64,000 bases of DNA from Eutreptiella sp. 'Long Island Sound 2002' (GCA_964036045.1 OZ038381.1:122205843-122269842), one strand, 5' to 3'; shown: positions 24,218 through 36,050, counted from the stretch's first letter. Translations and numbers: made by a program. Notes: generated by a model from the letters alone, not told the origin.

Positions 24218-24479
24218 TGCTATGGTTTCAAGCAGCAACAGCACAGCGAATGCGCGAACGCGCGATCGCGCACTGCAGTCGGCAAACAAATATGAAACAT
24301 CGAGATGCCCGTTGCTTTGAACGAGGTGTCTATGATGTTTTGATGTTTTTGAACAGGGTTTGGGTCTTCCAATTGTGGATTAGGTACAATTTGATGCTCA
24401 GCCTAAAGATCCTGCGTAGGGGTTTGTCGTATTTTGGGATTTTCGAGAAACAAGACAGTTCCGAAGTCAAACCACAACA
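24218..24479 (+). repeat. 3' LTR of the chromovirus
   Basis: It starts TGCTATGGTTTC and ends CCACAACA, collinear with the 5' LTR at 14270. It follows the polypurine tract directly. Confidence 0.88.
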
Positions 24480-24866
24480 AAGAGAGACCCCTACCCGCCT
24501 GCAATGGGGGGAGGGGTGACCCTACCCGCTCCCCTTCATTGACACCCTACTATAACGTATTCACCCAGGTCCCTCCAAGCCCGCAAACAGACAAAGCTAA
24601 CAAGACGCACTGTGACCAGTCATAGCTCATTATCGTTTTGAGGCACTGCAACACTGTCACAGTTGAACTGAGTTTTGCCTTGAGCTCGCCCAAGGGCACG
24701 AAATGTCTCCTATGCTTCTTTGAGTCACCTTTTTCTGCGGATGTGTACCGTGGTTACGGACACATGGTTGTTGCACAGCTCTTTGCAACCATGCAGGCAA
24801 AACGGGTCGTTCTGGTATGCACTTGCCCACAAATGCTGTCCCTAACCGTTGTCACAAACTATCGAC
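24480..24866. other. No feature seen
   Basis: This is flanking DNA between the 3' LTR and a TA tract. An open frame of about 75 residues (24638 onwards) precedes the TA tract but shows no domain. Confidence 0.4.
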
Positions 24867-24867
24867 A

Positions 24868-24940
<73 letters not shown>

Positions 24941-24958
24941 ATATAGATATATATATAT

Positions 24959-25005
<47 letters not shown>

Positions 25006-25137
25006 TATAGATATATATACATAGATATATAGATATATATATATATATATATATAGATATATATATAGATATATATAGATATATATATATAGATATATAT
25101 ATATATATATATAGATATATATATATATATATATATC

Positions 25138-25171
<34 letters not shown>

Positions 25172-25200
25172 CATACATATATATATATATGTACATATAT
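24867..25200. repeat. (TA)n tract with interspersed GATATA and CATATA
   Basis: About 330 bp of alternating TA is broken by scattered G and C. Reading frames of Ile-Tyr repeats across it are artefacts. Confidence 0.95.
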
Positions 25201-25800
25201 GCAACGAGGGCCGGCAAGGACGAGGGAAGAGGGCATGAACAGGGCGAAAGAGGTAGGACACTTAGGAGGCGAGCGCAAGCCGGACAGCCGGGGCAGAGAA
25301 CCCTGGGCAGGGGGCAGCCGGACCAACCAGGGCCGCGCCCCCCGCGGCATTTGGAGTGGCTGCCCGCGGCGGCGGCTCCTGCGGGGACTGTGGCAGCGGC
25401 AGGCGGCCGCAGCGTGGTGCCAACCAGCCAGACGGCGCCGACGATAGAGGCCAGGTGCGTGCCTGTGACATGCGTGCAACTTGCCTACACAGTGTCCTGC
25501 ATAGTGACAGAGGGGGCAAAGGGCAGGGAGGGGAGGGGGGGGCAGGGCGGGCATAGAGGGAAAACGGCCACAGGCGGGTGCAGTGCGACGTGCGTGCCAC
25601 TTGCCCAGGGACCAGGGCACCAGAGGGCAGAAAGGTGAAGGGAGAGAGGGAGAGATGCCACGCGTATTGCTCCGCAAAGTGTATGCCGGGGAGGTCAAGG
25701 GAAGACGGAGACAGGGAGACAGAGGGCCAGGGACACAGGGGCCTGGGAAGGGGGCAAGGGAGGACGAGGGAGAACGGGCACACAAGGGGCAGATTTTCTC
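25201..25800 (+). repeat. Purine-rich repeat block, left copy
   Basis: G/A-rich DNA opens with a segment (GAGGGCCGGCAAGGACGAGG, then GAAAGAGGTAGGACACTTAGGAG) that recurs almost unchanged at 28680-28780. Together with the right block it frames the ORF at 25880. Short repeated phrases (AGGGGGCAAGGG, GACAGGGAGACAGAGG) give stop-free frames that extend the ORF artificially to the left. Confidence 0.65.
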
Positions 25801-25879
25801 CCTTTTTCCGCAGCGATCGACGTCCGCAGTGGCAAAAACCACTAATCAAACATCCGCAGCCGTTTCGCTTGCCTTCATT

Positions 25880-27463
25880 ATGATTGCTAATGAACAACTC
25901 TCCACTAAAACCGCAATTTCCACCATTCTACAAGTACTCCCAACGACATCGCAATTACCAATTCTCTTGCATCTGATAAAAGTCGTAACTCGTCTGATCG
26001 CCAGCGACACGTTATGTTCATACCAGGACAGCTGTCGTTACAGGGAGAAGTGCTGGTTCAACCACTTGGAAACAACAATGAAACCACCGATTCACTTAGA
26101 AACTCACGACCCATACGCTCAACTGCCCTCTTTTTCTCAGCGCCAAGGGCAGAAGGAAGGACGTAGAACTCGGAATGTGTCAACACAATCGTCGCGATCA
26201 GTATCTCCAGGTATTGCCTCTACCTCTCGAGCACAAGCCCAAAGGTCTGAAAGTGAGGTCTTCACTAGCTCTTTTTCAAATTTTAATCAATTCAACGTTT
26301 TACCTGCAGAACGCGGAGATGCCTCTGAGGCCTCGATCAACAGCGGCTCGCGGACCACAGTCAAACATCGCGAACGACCCCAACGAAAAGAAGATCCGCC
26401 AGACATGGCCGGATGCAAGGACTGCAACGACCTGTACGACCTGACAGAGAACTGCCGCGCCTGGTTTACAGCGAGAGAACTCCATGTTCCACTGCGATGC
26501 AAACAGTGCCGCCAGTTTCGCAAACTGAAGACAGAGGAGCCTGCAGACGAACCACGGCGTCCGTGCCCTCCAGGGCACTTCAGAACCACCACCAAACAGT
26601 GGCACAGAGTCAGTCCTACAATGTCAGTCCTTAGTGACCAGGAGTATCCACGCTTGCAGTCACAGCCTCGCAGCGCCGGTGCCAACGCCCAGCACCCAGC
26701 ACCACGCGCCCAGCGCTCATCGTCAACGTGTGACTACAGTGATTCTTCAATCGAGGGCGAAACAAAGCTTCTCCTGCACTCTCAATCACAACCAGCGCGC
26801 GACCATGGTGAGTCTCCAGAAGACGGCGTCGCAGATTCGACTCTCAACGACGCTGATCCTTCAGACGCTGATCAATCTCGCTACGCCCGGGGTCCAGCAA
26901 CGCCCAACATCGAAGCTAGCGCCCAACACCAGGCGCCAAGCGCCCAGCGCTCATCGTCAACGGGTGACTATGGTGATTCTTCAATCGATGGCGAAGCAAA
27001 ATCGTTTCTCAGCGACGCTGATCCTTCTGACGCTGATCAATCTCGCAACGCCCAGGGTCAAACGCCCAGCGCTCAGCGCCCGCCGCCAACACGCGATGGT
27101 GGACAAGGTCTGAACGATCACAGTGCAAAACGTCCAATTCGCCAAACGTCAGCCAAGCCCACTCTCCTATTGCCTTCACTTACAACGCGTACAACGGTGG
27201 GGAAATCCAACAAGAAAGATGCATCCAACACTGACGAGCCCAATCTCGAGCAGTTACCCACAATTAGTGATTTTGACATTAAAAACCCAAAGATCTTGGA
27301 CAAACTACAAGAAGTCCTCATGCACGAGGATACGCTAAGTGTTCTAAAGGCTTGGTGCTCAGTAAGGAAAAGTAACAAATATATTCAAAGTGAAGCAGGT
27401 CAGTACCCTGCTGAGATGGCGAAAGCATTTACTTGTATTTTCTGGCGACATCACTCACTTTGA
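25880..27463 (+). CDS. Zinc-finger protein with CCCH motif and treble-clef zinc ribbon
   Basis: This is the best non-repeat reading frame here. I chose the ATG at 25880, because the 99 upstream codons lie in the purine repeat. Residues about 44-60 hold a CCCH finger, C-x5-C-x5-C-x3-H (CSYQDSCRYREKCWFNH). Around residue 175 lies a zinc-binding unit, CKDCNDLYDLTENC then RCKQCRQFRK, which fits the treble-clef 'probable zinc-ribbon' family (C-x2-C ... T ... P-x-RC-x2-CR-x2-RK). Both suggest nucleic-acid binding. The C-terminal half has two imperfect internal repeats (RSSSTGDYGDSSIDGE, then DADPSDADQSR). The frame ends about 40 bp before a strong donor (GAGG|GTAAGTTCG), and another frame (FDLWACLHEREGW) looks coding there, so the 3' end may be frameshifted or spliced. 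It could be a gene or a retroelement gag-like ORF. Confidence 0.6.
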   Translation: MIANEQLSTKTAISTILQVLPTTSQLPILLHLIKVVTRLIASDTLCSYQDSCRYREKCWFNHLETTMKPPIHLETHDPYAQLPSFSQRQGQKEGRRTRNVSTQSSRSVSPGIASTSRAQAQRSESEVFTSSFSNFNQFNVLPAERGDASEASINSGSRTTVKHRERPQRKEDPPDMAGCKDCNDLYDLTENCRAWFTARELHVPLRCKQCRQFRKLKTEEPADEPRRPCPPGHFRTTTKQWHRVSPTMSVLSDQEYPRLQSQPRSAGANAQHPAPRAQRSSSTCDYSDSSIEGETKLLLHSQSQPARDHGESPEDGVADSTLNDADPSDADQSRYARGPATPNIEASAQHQAPSAQRSSSTGDYGDSSIDGEAKSFLSDADPSDADQSRNAQGQTPSAQRPPPTRDGGQGLNDHSAKRPIRQTSAKPTLLLPSLTTRTTVGKSNKKDASNTDEPNLEQLPTISDFDIKNPKILDKLQEVLMHEDTLSVLKAWCSVRKSNKYIQSEAGQYPAEMAKAFTCIFWRHHSL

Positions 27464-27904
27464 CCTTTGGGCTTGCCTGCATGAGAGGGAGGGCTGGTAT
27501 TTGCCTGGAGGGTAAGTTCGTCTCACGCACTGATTAGCCGGGTTCTTTTTCACTTTCTTTTTAACATTTGCACCACAAGTCATTCCCACCACGACCACAC
27601 AGCAGGATTTTCTGAGCAGCAGGATTTTTGTTAACTGAGATTTTCAGGTCCCTGTAGCCAGCCACAATGTGGCCTCCTAGAATTTTTGCAAGCCTATGGT
27701 GCCATTAGGGCAGTGCATTGCACCTTCAACTTTCCAGGGCAGGAATTCAGACTCTCAGTGCATTCATCCAGCACTTCAGTGTTCATTTACTCTGTAAATT
27801 CAGGGAAAATGGCGGATTAGCATGGAAGACTCCTATGTCACTGCCACCCACCCAGCACTGAACTCAGTTTGTTCTTACACTTTGGGCGGGTACCGCCATG
27901 CCAA
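27464..27904. other. Downstream flank of the zinc-finger ORF
   Basis: It contains the donor-like GTAAGTTCG near 27510 and then AT-rich sequence without a gene. A C-to-G homopolymer block (ten A then nine G) begins the next repeat region at 27902. Confidence 0.4.
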
Positions 27905-28920
27905 AAAAAAAAGGGGGGGGGGCAGGGCTGGGCCAGGGAGCGGGAGCAGAGGGTGGGAGCAGGGCGGCAGGGTTGCCTGGCGAATTGCTCCGCACCGTGC
28001 TCGCGCTGGCCAGAGGGCGGGGGTAAGGAAGAGGAGGCGAGAGAACAGCAGCATGCTAAACACAGACCTTATGCACGGCTAGTGTGAGCAAACCGGGGGT
28101 GAGAGCGACGAGGGTGCCCCACGACCGAGCTGACCGCCTGCGGCGAGCGGTGGCCCTGGACGTGCCACGCCCGCTAGGCAGCCTGCCCCCGGAGGTATCG
28201 TGTGCGGTACAAAGTGCGTGCCACATACCAGGAGCTCAGGACACCAGGGGGCAGCAAGGGAGAGAGGGAGTGGGAGGGTTGCCATGCGCATTGCACTGCA
28301 CGGTGCACGCCGAGGGGATAGAGGGGGGACGGGGACAGGGAGACAGGAGGCCGGAGACACTGCAACCAGGGACGAGGGGCAGGGCAAGGTGAGAGAGGGC
28401 GAGCAGACAGGGGGCAGGACAGGGCCAGGGGGCCAGGGCAGAGAGGGGGGCAGAGAGGGAGCGCTGCCTCGCGAATTGCTCCGCACTGTGCTCGCGCTAG
28501 CCGGAGGGCAGAGGGTCAGAGATGCCAGGGCAGAGAAGGGCACAACAAGGTGCCCCACAACCAAGCGAGCCGCCCGCAGCGCGCGGGGGCACTGGGCAAG
28601 GCGGGGTGTCACGGCGTGCTGCCACAAGGCAGCCCGCCCCCAAAGGTGCAGTGTGCTGTGTGCCTGCGTAGTGTCATGCATCGAGGGCCGGCAAGGACGA
28701 GGGAAGAGGGCACGGGCAGGGCGAAAGAGGTAGGACACTTAGGAGCTGAGCGAAGGCCGGACAGCCGGAGCAGAGAAAGGGAGCAACGAGGGAGACAGGG
28801 GCTTGCTCAGCACCAAGCGAGCACAGAGGGCGAGGGAGGGAGCAGAGGGGGCAGGGTAGGGGATAGTTTCCGTGAGTTGTGCCGTGCGCCGTGCGCGTCC
28901 TGAAACCGACTCTGACCTCA
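27905..28920 (+). repeat. Purine-rich repeat block, right copy
   Basis: Irregular G/A-rich repeats have recurring phrases such as GAATTGCTCCGCAC(T/C)GTGCTCGCGCT (27985 and 28475), CAGGGGGCAGG and GAGGGAGNGGGAG. The part at 28680-28780 repeats the start of the left block at 25201. Long frames on both strands here are composition artefacts. Confidence 0.6.
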
Positions 28921-28974
28921 TTCATGCATGTGTCATGTCACGTCAACCAAGCCTGGCGCCGGAGGCAGGAAGTG

Positions 28975-29135
28975 GCACGGGGGGACGGGCACCTGCGGCG
29001 CCATCCGTAGGGCCTCCCGTGCGGTGACCCAACCTGTGGCCCAGAGGGGACACGCGCCAGTGGCGCCATCCACTGGACCCCCTGCGCCTGTTGCAGTTAT
29101 TGCGGCGCAGAGGGGACGGGCACCAGCGGCGCCAT
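28975..29135 (+). repeat. Minisatellite, three units of about 65 bp
   Basis: The phrase GGGGAC(G/A)(G/C)GC(A/G)CC followed by (G/T)GCGCCATCC occurs near 28980, 29045 and 29112. It is short and GC-rich with no coding meaning. Confidence 0.65.
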
Positions 29136-29689
29136 CCGGTGGGCCCCCTGCGGCAGCAAATATGCTGATTAACTAGGTGGCCAGGGGATGCCACAAATGA
29201 ATCCCCTGCCCGTCTCCCCGTGTCTCTGCCATAGGACCTCAGGGGCCTCCATCGCGCTCGGGGTTGGCAGAGGCCCGGGGGACGAGAGCACCCGGCCGCT
29301 TTGTAGCCGCCACTTCCAGTAGACTGATACCACGGCACCGGTATCAGGCCGCTCGGAAGTGGATACACAGGCACGAGAATGGGCAGTCGGCCCCCCCAGG
29401 GCTGTTGGGTGCCGAAACAGGGTCCCTCCCCTCGACAGGGGCGGCGTATGGCGCAAGAAGCCTTCGAGGCGTACGGTAAATCCTCCGCGCTGCCCGCACC
29501 TCCTCATCATCCGTTTCCGCCCGGGTACGTACCTCCTCCAGTAAGTATGGGCACAGGAGGGAGGAGGCACGGGACAGTGAGCACCATGCGGAGACGTGGC
29601 GACTACCGCCAAGGGGCAACAGCGGCTGGAGATCATGGGGTGCGGAGCCTATACCATGGAGAAGGGCGGGAAGGCCCAAAGGGGAAAAC
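29136..29689. other. No gene seen
   Basis: GC-rich DNA is open in several frames on both strands. It has no recognisable domain and no repeat copy in this window. Confidence 0.35.
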
Positions 29690-30690
29690 CCCCCCCCCCC
29701 CTTGCAGCCAAGTGCCTCACCCCTGCTTGCGTCGTGCTTGCGTCGTGCCTGCGACATGCGTGCAACGAAGGGACGACGACAAGCCCCCCCCCCCCCCCCA
29801 CAAACCTCCGCCCCGCCGGGGGTGCGCACGCAGGGTAGGAGGGGTGACGACGGGTGACACACGGCAAGCCCCCCCCCCCCTGCAGAGGGACAAGTGCTGC
29901 GCCTCGTGCCTGCGCCATGCTTGCGTCGTGCCGGCGACATGCGTGCTGTGGAGGGAAGACGACAAGGGCGCCCCCCCCCCCACACACCTCTGCCTCCCCA
30001 AGGGTGGGGGATGCAGGTAGGGGGGGGGGGGAAAAGCAGCCCCCCCCCCCGAGGACAAAGCGGCAGCGTGGGGGGGCGGCGGCGAGAGGGTGCGGGACGG
30101 ACCACACGACCGTGCCCGTAGGGAGCACGCGCCGTGCAGGCCCCAGCGGGAAGACCAAGGGGGGTGCGAACGCAGGGTAGGAAGGGGGACGACGGGAGCC
30201 ACAAGGCATGGACCCCCCCCCTGCAGAGGGAGAGGTGCCGCGCCTCGTGCCTGCGCCGTGCTTGCGTCGTGCCTGCAACATGCGTGCAACAAAGGGATGA
30301 CAACAAGGTTTCTCCCCCCACACACACACCTCCGCCCCCCCCAAGCGTGGGTCATGAAGGTAGGGAGGGGCGGACAGCCCCCCCCCCCCCCTGAGGACAA
30401 AGCGGCAAGGTAGGGAGGCAGCGGAGAGAGGGTGCGGGACGGACCACACGACCGTGCCCGTAGGAAGCACGCGCCGTGCAAGCCCCGGGGGGGGGGGGGC
30501 ACCGGGGGTGCGAACGCAGGGTAAGAAGGGCGACGACGGAAGTCACACGGCAAGCCCCCCCCCCCCCCCTGCAGAGGGACAAGTGCCGCGCCTCGTGCCT
30601 GCGCCGTGCTTGCCACGTGCTTACGCCAGAGGACAGACAGCGAGGACGCCCCACCCCCCCACCCCCTTCTCCTCCACCCACCCAGTAAGG
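29690..30690 (+). repeat. Tandem repeat of about 345 bp with long C and G runs, about three units
   Basis: The landmark CCTCGTGCCTGCGCC occurs at about 29902, 30243 and 30591 (spacing 341 and 348). A shorter related unit lies at 29715. Units carry C runs of 9-16, GAGGACAAAGCGGCA, GGACGGACCACACGACCGTG and a GGTGCGAACGCAGGGTA box. The many run-length differences probably include sequencing error. No protein is supported. Confidence 0.8.
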
Positions 30691-31614
30691 AGGCGAGGAC
30701 AGCGAGGAGACAGCGAGGGGGCATGGGGGGGGGCAGAAGACAGACCAAAACGCCGGGGGGAGAGACGAGTGGCGAGCGGTAGAGGTGCAAAAAAAAAAAA
30801 AAGGACACCAACGCGCCAGAGCAGGGACCGACAGCAGGGGCAGACGGAACACGGCAGGAGCCAGGAAGCACGGCAAGGGGCGCGGGAAAGGGGGACACCC
30901 CTCGGGAAGAAAGCTGGGAGGCAGGGACCAACACCGCAGCGAACCGGGGGGGGCCGGGGTGACAAGAGCCCGCAAAAAACGCTGGTGGGGTACCCGACCT
31001 CAGGGGTTTGGGGGCCCCCCCGGTGTCCGTATCAGCCACACCTGAGCGCAGGCAATAAGGTGGGTTACGCCCGAGACCGTTGGCCGGTGGCCCTAGGTCA
31101 CACCGGCCTGGGGGGGTGGCCAATGGGCCTGACCACGAGCACTCTCCACGGCACGTACTGCGGTTCGTGTCATGTGAGGAGCTGCGGGTAGGGCACACCG
31201 TACATCGGGGTAGGCAAGAGACGCGCCTATCCCGCAAGGACTCCCCAGAGACCCACAGTGTACCGGACCCCGGTGTGGGGAAGGGCCGACGTACCTGGTT
31301 ACGGCGCAGGTCCATTTGTACGGAGCGGTTACAAATGGACGGCCCGTACAACAGAGTTACACCCTGACGGGGAGTGCATGCATTGGCCCCCCCGTGGGGA
31401 AACTCCCGGAGGGAGGGACCGGAGCCAGCGTCGGGCGCCGCCCCCCCCAACCCTGCCTGGCAACACGCCGACCAACAACCAGGTAGAACCAAGGAGCACA
31501 CCTAGGGGGCGACACCGGGGGCAAAGGAGCACAAAAGGGAAGGGGGGGGGGGCGCGCAAGGGGGGGAGATAACTGTGTCGTGCGATGTGTCGTGCAACAT
31601 AAGGCCAGCAGCGA
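30691..31614. other. GC-rich stretch, nothing recognised
   Basis: G-run-rich DNA includes an A13 run near 30789. Frames are open on both strands but without domains. No second copy was noticed in the window. Confidence 0.35.
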
Positions 31615-32339
31615 GTGGGACGGGCCACAGAGTCCACCCGCACTGCCATGTCCATAGCTCACACAGCCTTCGTTAGCTTAATGTCGCTATCTGTCCCCGC
31701 CAATCCCGCCGAGTTGCCAGCCTTCCGGCGGCGTGCCCGGCGCCTGGTAGACACGGTGTCTGATCTCGTCAGACACAGGCCGCACACGTATGCGGCGTTC
31801 CAGGCGCGCGTGGACGCGGACCGTCCGGCCAGGGACAACGGATGTGACCACTTCGTCGACGTCTGCTTGCCACAGATGTTGGCCCGCGATCCCCACCCGT
31901 ACAACGCGCCTGACAGTGGATTACGTGGGGTCACGGGTACTGGACGTCTCCACGGGGGCGGGGGTACGCGAACAACAGAGAGTCCGCTCTTGCTTCGCCG
32001 CATGCGTGCTGCTTTGTACCTTGGTTGCCGCTTTGCTCCGGACGGAGAAGCCTTTGCTTTCTGCTTGTTGCGATGCTGCTGCATTGATGTGCCTTTCCCC
32101 CTTACCCCCGGCGAACAAACGGGCCAGCGTCCGTTGCCGTTGCTAATGCTAACGCTTTGCAGTTGCCACTGCCCCCAAAGCCTGGTTGACCGGTATCCCG
32201 GGTCCTCTGGGTCCTCCGTCATGCTGTGGGCCACCTCAGGCAGCCCTGGGACCCACGAGATCGAGCGAGGCAGGAACCACCTGTCGGCGCGAGATGCCCG
32301 GTAACTCCAGTAGACGGCATGATAAGTGGTTATGACTAT
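31615..32339 (+). other. Possible coding fragment, unrecognised
   Basis: A plus-strand frame to 32304 has a protein-like first part ([50 protein letters not shown]). The second half is Cys/Arg-rich and less convincing. An overlapping minus-strand frame runs through into the TA tract. There is no domain, so I leave it as a candidate rather than a gene. Confidence 0.2.
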
Positions 32340-32606
<267 letters not shown>

Positions 32607-33319
32607 TTTTGTTGTTGTTGTTGTGAAGGCACCCAGCACGTGCCGGCGGGAGAAATTGCCAGACACGCTCTCCCTGGGCAGGGCGCAAGGGAGCAGTCGG
32701 CCGGCGTCACGCTGGCCGGGCGTGTGCCGACGATGACCGAGGGGGGGGGGGGGGGGCGGTGGAGTGGGTGGGGGGAGGGGCGCGTGTGGAGGAGGGTGGG
32801 GCCACCTGTGGAAGTCACGCTGGAGCCCTTCCCCGTCTCGCGGGGGGAGAGTTACTCGTCCTGTGCGAAGCGGCTGTGATGGGGGTGGAGGGTGGGGCGG
32901 TGACCTTGGGGTGGGGAAGGCACGCCCAGGTCCACGGACAGTCTGCGCCTTGCCCGAACATCCTGCCGAGGTGGCTGTTCCTCGTGTAAGGCCGTTGCGT
33001 GGCCGGGGACGCTGGCCCGTGCTTCTAGCCTTCTACGGGGGCGAGGGGAGGCCTGGGAGTTGCGGTCTGCCGGCGCCTAGTCACCTCTCTTGGAGCTGTG
33101 TAGTGGCCGCCTTGTCCCCGGTAGTGCGGGCGCGCGCGCGCGTGCGTCGGTCTTGGGGGAGGGAGGGCACAAGGGCGGGAGCACAAGAGCACGAACATGG
33201 GTTCACTGTTGCTGGCGTGCTGTGTTCCGTTCAGGTGCTGTTCCCTGGTGCCTGTCCCTGTGCCCTGCATACGGGAGGCCGAGCGGTACAGCCGGCGGGG
33301 GGTCGCGGCCCGGGACGGG

Positions 33320-33990
33320 CGCATGAGTAGCGGCGGGCGGCCGGGTCGGACTCAGCGCCATGCGGGTGCGGGGCCCGTGGCGGTCGCGGGGGTTTGCGGG
33401 CGGTCCAGCCGGCGGTCGGCAGTGGCCCTGACCGCTCCACACAGTAGGGTCAGTGGGCGTGCCGGGGGAGGGCGCGTCCTACGGGCCATGCTGCGGAGGG
33501 CGCGCGCGCAAGGGCGTTGGCGTGCCCGGTGCGGGCCCCTCTGCGGGCCGAGGGACCTGTGGTGAGCAGGTTGCATTGCTTTGGGGCCGAGGCCGGGGCC
33601 GGGCGCATGGGTAGCGGCGGGAGGACGAGCGAGTGCGGGGGCCTTGGCGGTCGCTGGGAGGCGCGGGCAGCGCAGCTGGCGGTCGGCAGAGGCTCCAAGG
33701 GCCCCACACTGTGGGGTTCGAGGGCGTGCCGGGGGCGAGCGCGCCATGCAGGCCAAGCTGCGGGAGGCGCACGCGCAAGGGTGTCGTCGTGCCTGTCGGG
33801 GGCCCCCTGAGGGCCGTGGGACCCGCGGCTGGCAGGGAGCGCTGCTCGGGGGCCGAGGCCGGGGCCGGGCGCGTGGGTAGCGGCGTCCACGGGGACGAGC
33901 GCCCGAGGCGAGTGCGGGTTGGTGCGTGCGGGCCGGCTGGTGGCCGGTGGCCTCACTGAGAGTCCCACACGGAGGGGTCGAGGGGCATGC
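33320..33990 (-). repeat. Tandem duplication of the 3' end of L (copy A)
   Basis: Units of 266-284 bp start at GC(A/G)TG(A/G)GTAGCGGCG (33321, 33605, 33871). The last unit includes the codons at the end of the L protein (DPSVWDSQ and stop), so the repeat arose by duplicating the C-terminal coding end plus 3' UTR. The same arrangement is in copy B, so it predates both insertions. Confidence 0.75.
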
Positions 33991-36034
33991 CGGGGGCGTA
34001 CGCAGCGTGCAGGTCGGGCAGCAGCAGGCGCACGTGCAGGGCGTCGGCGTGCCCGATGAGGAACTCACTGAGGACCGAGGGGTTGGCGGCAAGCAGTATG
34101 CGATGCCCGGGGGGGTCAGCGGCGAGGAGCGGGAGGATGTCCGCGGCCCGCGACGTGGGGGTGAACACGACGTGGGCCGGGTGCGGCCCCGGGAGTGGCG
34201 CCGGGGGGAGCGGGACCACAGGACGGCGGTCTACTGTGAGGCGCCAAGTGGCGCAATAGCGGAGGAGCCAGACTAGGGCGATGCTGTGGCGCAGTGTGTG
34301 GGGCTGGGTGCTGGGCGGCGTGGGGACGTGCGGCGGGAGGGGGGCGGGGCGGGGCGGTGACTTGGGAGGGGGCACGGCGGAGGAGCGACGCTAGCGACGT
34401 GTGCGTTGTGCTGAGGGTGGAGAGGAGCTCGCGGAGGAGTTCCTCCCGGCCGGCGCTGTCCAGCAGAGTGGGGGCGCCGTGGGGGGAGGATGAGTGCCAC
34501 ATGCCAAGCAGACTGAACCCCAACTGCATCGGGGGGCCGGGTCGCGGGGCAGCTGGGGAGTGCTCGGAGCGGTACACTGCGGTGGAGGCCGTGCGGAGAT
34601 CTAAAGGGGTGACGAGGCGGGGGGAGTGGCCGGCAGTGGCTGCCAGAATGGGCGGGTGCTTGAACAGGTGCCACGCGAGAAGTAACTGCAGGGCGTAGTG
34701 GGGTGGGCAGTGGTGCTGGAGGTGGGCGGCGGAGTCCGGGTAGGGGCGGTGACAAAAGGGGCACGTCACGCCTCCGTAGCCAGGGGGGTGGTTCTGGGAG
34801 TGTAGTAGCCGGAGGTGCATGATGTGGTGGAGGGCCAGCGCCGGAATCTCGGCGCGCTCATACGCGAGGCGGAGTAGGTGGGAGGACCAGCCTGGGGGCA
34901 GGGGCCGGAGGTGCAGCGCTTGGGTGCGGGCGGTGGTGGCCGCATACGCTGCCTCTGCGGCGCGCGCGGGGCTAAGGAAGATTGCGCCCTCATGGAGCGC
35001 CACGATGCGGCCGTGGAAGAGTGCGGACCAGGGGAGGGTCCACGGGGGTGAGGCGGCGCGGAGCCCGCGGCGGGCTAGGCTGTCGGCCTCGGCGTTGAGG
35101 GTGGCGAGGTGGCTGGCGGAGCCGGAGTCGTGTTGTGCGGGGAGCCAGGCCTCCTGCATGCGGAAGGAGGCGGAGAGGAGGGCCGCCCGGTATGGGATGG
35201 AGAGGGTGGAGGAGGGGGGCGGGCCGCGGGTGAGGTCGCAGAGCTGGGAGGCGGTGGAGTCTGAGGCGAAGAGGGCTGCGCCGGACCAGCCGCGGAGGGC
35301 GAACATGGCGGCTACTTTGGCGATCCACGCTGCGTCGGTGGAGTGGCCAGCGAGGGCGTGGAGGCCGAGCAAGCCGCGGTAGAAAGTGCCGTGGCGGGGA
35401 TGCCAGAGGAGGAAGCCGGCGCCGAGGCGGGTGCCCTCTTGGCTGCCGTCGCACGTGACCACGACATAGGGGAGGGAGCGGAGGGAGGCCAGCGAGCCGG
35501 TGTGGTGCTGCGGGGCGGGGCGCACGTGGGGGGAGGGGAGGAGATGGACGGTGATGTTGAGGGGAGCGAGTGCCTGCGCCAGGGCAGGACCTCTGGTGAG
35601 CCAGGGGGTGGGGCGGCGTGGGGAGACAAGGGACGCCGTGGCGGCTACTGCGAGGGTGTTGGGGCCCCAAGAGGCGCGGAGGTAAGTGCGGAGGAGGTTG
35701 AGGGGAGCCCTGTACGCCAGGAGGGGGGCGCCGGGACCGCCCTGCTGGAGGGGGAGGTGGAGGAAGGCCGAATGAGCCCAGGGGGGCAGACGGAAGGCGT
35801 AGCGGTATGCATTGTTGATGGCAACCTGATGGGGGCGGAGGGAGGGGGGGGGGATGAGGACGCCCGAGGTGACGTAGTCGAGGGGGGAGAGGCCGAAGGC
35901 GTGCAGGGAGCGGAGCTGGAGTATGGGGCAGGCCTAGCGGTTGCAGCTGGCCTTGCGCGCCCGGTCGAGGGACGCGCGGGACTTGTTGATGACGCGGAGG
36001 AGGGAGAGCTCGGAGAGGATGGGGATTCCGACGA
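33953..36034 (-). pseudogene. L copy A: connection, RNase H and C-terminal zinc finger
   Basis: The RNase H domain reads VVVTCDGSQEG (first Asp kept), DAAWIAKVAAM (the position of the catalytic Glu is Ala), ALFASDSTASQL (Asp) and LNAEADSLARRG (Asp). About 130 residues further on is a zinc finger, CPFCHRPYPDSAAHLQHHC. The main frame covers 34116-35525; the last 55 codons lie in another frame, shifted in a G-rich run. The part right of 35525 (INKTRASL, LHAFGLSPLDYVTSG) links to the reverse transcriptase across the X1 insertion. In LINEs, RNase H removes the RNA strand after reverse transcription. Confidence 0.75.
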
Positions 36035-36050
36035 CTTCCGGAGGGGCGGT
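36035..36050. repeat. Target-site duplication of X1, left copy
   Basis: CTTCCGGAGGGGCGGT matches the 16 bases at 40328-40343 at 14 positions. Uninterrupted copy B has this sequence once, at about 61529. Confidence 0.8.

Larger units (their letters stand above)
14270..24479 (+). mobile_element. Decayed Ty3/gypsy chromovirus with both LTRs, about 10.2 kb
   Basis: The unit runs from LTR to LTR in the order gag, protease, reverse transcriptase, RNase H, integrase and chromodomain, which is the chromovirus order. A primer-binding candidate follows the 5' LTR and a polypurine tract (AAGGGGGAGTAG) abuts the 3' LTR. Every coding part is broken by frameshifts or stops, and the LTRs differ at many positions, so the insertion is old. 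No target-site duplication is visible: the five bases before the 5' LTR (GGATG) and after the 3' LTR (AAGAG) differ. The 3.6 kb between chromodomain and 3' LTR is longer than usual for chromoviruses. Confidence 0.9.

Noticed and set aside
29344-31501. A 594-residue minus-strand frame and similar long frames
   Set aside because: They run through the 345-bp tandem repeat and its C/G runs; residue usage follows base composition only.
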